From assembly GCF_000350225.1 (NCBI RefSeq), contig NW_005179038.1, positions 120,951 through 184,950 of the forward strand: 64,000 nucleotides of DNA. Reading direction: 5' to 3'. Position numbers and translations under genes: made by a program. This document shows, piece after piece, positions 62,213-64,000 of the stretch. The notes under the pieces were generated by a model. It saw only the letters and a list, made by a program, of their open reading frames with translations. It searched no databases and was not told the origin of the DNA. The stretch is from Chondrus crispus. Lineage: Eukaryota > Rhodophyta > Florideophyceae > Gigartinales > Gigartinaceae. How positions within the stretch are numbered: the first letter of the stretch is position 1; every line of letters starts with the position of its first letter.

Positions 62213-64000
62213 CAAGGCATCCTGCTGCCTTGGACAAGTATAGCCTGACTTGTGGTCGCCTCTTTATGAAGTCGTCATGTCATGTACTGACCCAGGAGCC
62301 TATATACCAGTAACGTGTCTTGAAGAGACATCCCGTAGACCATCGAAAATCTCCGCGTTGTTCGAAATGGGAAGCTCTACGTGGTTAGACCAATGAAAAT
62401 TTCTGCATCTAATTTTTGCTATTCGATAAACAAATAGTAAAGACATGATGGGCTGCACCCTTGGTAGTCTTTGCCTTGTCGATCTGTAAAATTTCAAAAG
62501 CTTCACACGTTCTGAAATCATGGAACCCCTACCGCGAGATACGGGGATGCGGGAGTCAGGTCCAGAGCGATTTGCTGAAATAATGCGCAGTTTGTCATGG
62601 ATGCGTAGGCTAGCAAAAAGGCAAAGACTGTTCAGAATTTTCATTACTTTCAAAAGCCACTGGATCAGGGCTCAGGCAAAATTAGTTTTCACGGCAGACT
62701 CGCGGGCCCTCCATACCCTCATGAGTAAATAGATGACGAGAATTAGGAGATTGAAGACCAGTGAAATCTATTCTTCAGAAAGCAACCAATGCGTTTTGGC
62801 AGACATCTATGACGTGCATACCGTTTTTAAATATGCATCGAATAGACCAGGTATCTTTCACGTCACAACATTATTTATTTCACTTCCCGGAAATTTGTTC
62901 ATATCCGAAAAGCAGGCAAAAAAATCGTTTAGAAAGCCACCAATAGAACTTTGCCAAAACACCATAAAGGATGAGACTCTCCTTGCATCGGAATCAGATG
63001 TATAAATCCAACAATAGCGAAATCGCTGACACTGTCAAACATAACAGAAAGACTTTCTTATGTACAGTACAGCACTGTACTATCATGTCGCTCGTGCCGT
63101 AAATCTATATCACTTAAACGTCCGAAAATAAGTTCATTTTGGAAGCCCAGGGAAGGAAAGAGGGAGAGGGTTGAGAATGGCTGCTTAGAGTTTGTCTCGA
63201 ATGCTTCTCGTTTGATGGCGAAAATGCAACGAACATAGAGAAATGGAAAGGGCCATACTTTGTAGTTATGGCACCGATATGTTACGAAAGCTCACCTACA
63301 CTATGGGGACATTGGCTCCTAGGAAAATGGGAGTTACAGAGACAAGTCTCTCGAAAGCATAGGAATTTATACATCGACCGTCAGTAGCAGTGGACGATCA
63401 TAAATGGTAGAAACAATACGGTCACTGTTCGTCGCATCTCGTGCGTTGACGAAGAACATGGAGCTCGACAGTAACGCTGTTCTCAACATTAACGGTTTCT
63501 AGTTTTTAAACGTTGGAGTCGTACTCATCGTGAAGGTTCGATGGGCTGCGAAGAAGATTTTTGGTTGATTCGATAGGTCTACTAAATTGCTGTAGTGGTG
63601 CCCTGAAGGCGCCCACTTGCATGCAATGAGAATTGTAAAAGGCCTATTTCGCGTTGAGAGATGTGGCTGAATGCAAACAGCCAAGCAAAGCAATAGACGC
63701 AAAATATAAGGAGAGAAACTGATTTGTCTCCGCCAAGTCATATGAACTCCTCTCGTATGTCCACTGAAAGAGAGACCCAATCGTCTATTAAGGGAAAGGT
63801 ACAGGAGGAGTTAGTAATGATAAGGAGATATGCCCGTGGAGGAAATTCTACGAATCACAGAAGAAGTTGATGAGCCTAGTGGATCACAAGAGCACTCCCT
63901 TGATTCAAGCGAATCGTCGAAGAAGGTGATCCCTTCTTTTGTTTATTGTTCGAGTTATTTCCTGTTCATGCTAAAACTTTTTTTCTTCATCACGTGTGTT
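62213..64000. other. No gene supported
   Basis: AT-rich flank with frames of 60-117 codons and no motif. A dense GTACAGTA/TACTGTAC cluster lies at 63061-63081. Confidence 0.4.

Noticed and set aside
1-64000. CRISPR arrays, bacterial operons, defence islands
   Set aside because: No regularly spaced repeats, ribosome binding sites or prokaryotic gene density; the window is eukaryotic.
1-64000. tRNA or rRNA genes
   Set aside because: None could be recognised by eye; a tRNAscan-SE and Infernal/Rfam run would be needed to exclude them.

Overview
This is a nuclear window from a eukaryote. Two spliced genes have introns of about 110 bp with GT...AG ends, one carrying a perfect TACTAAC branch point, and the rest is mostly transposon debris between sparse small genes. 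The best fit is a transposon-rich red alga such as Chondrus crispus. This is inference from the mix of chromovirus, algal-type copia and DDE fossils and the compact secreted-protein genes; no ribosomal or organelle marker is present to prove it. Two runs of N (10093-10192 and 59169-59270) show it is a draft scaffold.

Layout. 1-12.9 kb is a transposon graveyard: a copia protease fragment, two fragments of a DDE_Tnp_4-like transposase, a pogo/JERKY-like and a Tigger-like transposase, a wrecked copia element (8.1-11.8 kb), and two LTR-like repeats of one family in opposite orientations. 13.09-18.79 kb is a copia element on the minus strand with two recognisable ~200 bp LTRs. 18.8-36.9 kb is gene-poor: a pseudogene of a TIMP-like secreted protein, a small cysteine-rich secreted peptide, a basic Arg/Ser/Gly-rich protein, simple repeats and palindromes. 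36.9-48.2 kb is a large GC-rich Ty3/gypsy chromovirus (gag, pol with chromodomain) followed by a diverged tandem-repeat zone and a long antisense reading frame. 48.2-48.8 kb is an LTR-like sequence. 48.95-55.24 kb is a second, better preserved copia element on the minus strand, also with an ORF facing its pol. 55.8-62 kb carries two intact TIMP-like genes, a GC-rich stretch with the second gap, and more palindromes.

Main observations. (i) At least seven places carry two palindromes side by side or within a few bases, mostly with 0-2 nt loops, a pattern resembling the double-hairpin elements of some fungal mitochondrial DNAs. (ii) Both large retroelements have a convergent antisense ORF 3' of pol. 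(iii) A family of three genes shares a CxC mature N-terminus as in TIMP/NTR proteins, a 110-codon first exon in the two intact copies, one phase-0 intron position, and a Cys-rich tail. (iv) A ~590 bp near-perfect palindrome at 9483-10071 ends exactly at a cloning adaptor/polylinker remnant next to an N gap, so that part is probably an assembly artefact.
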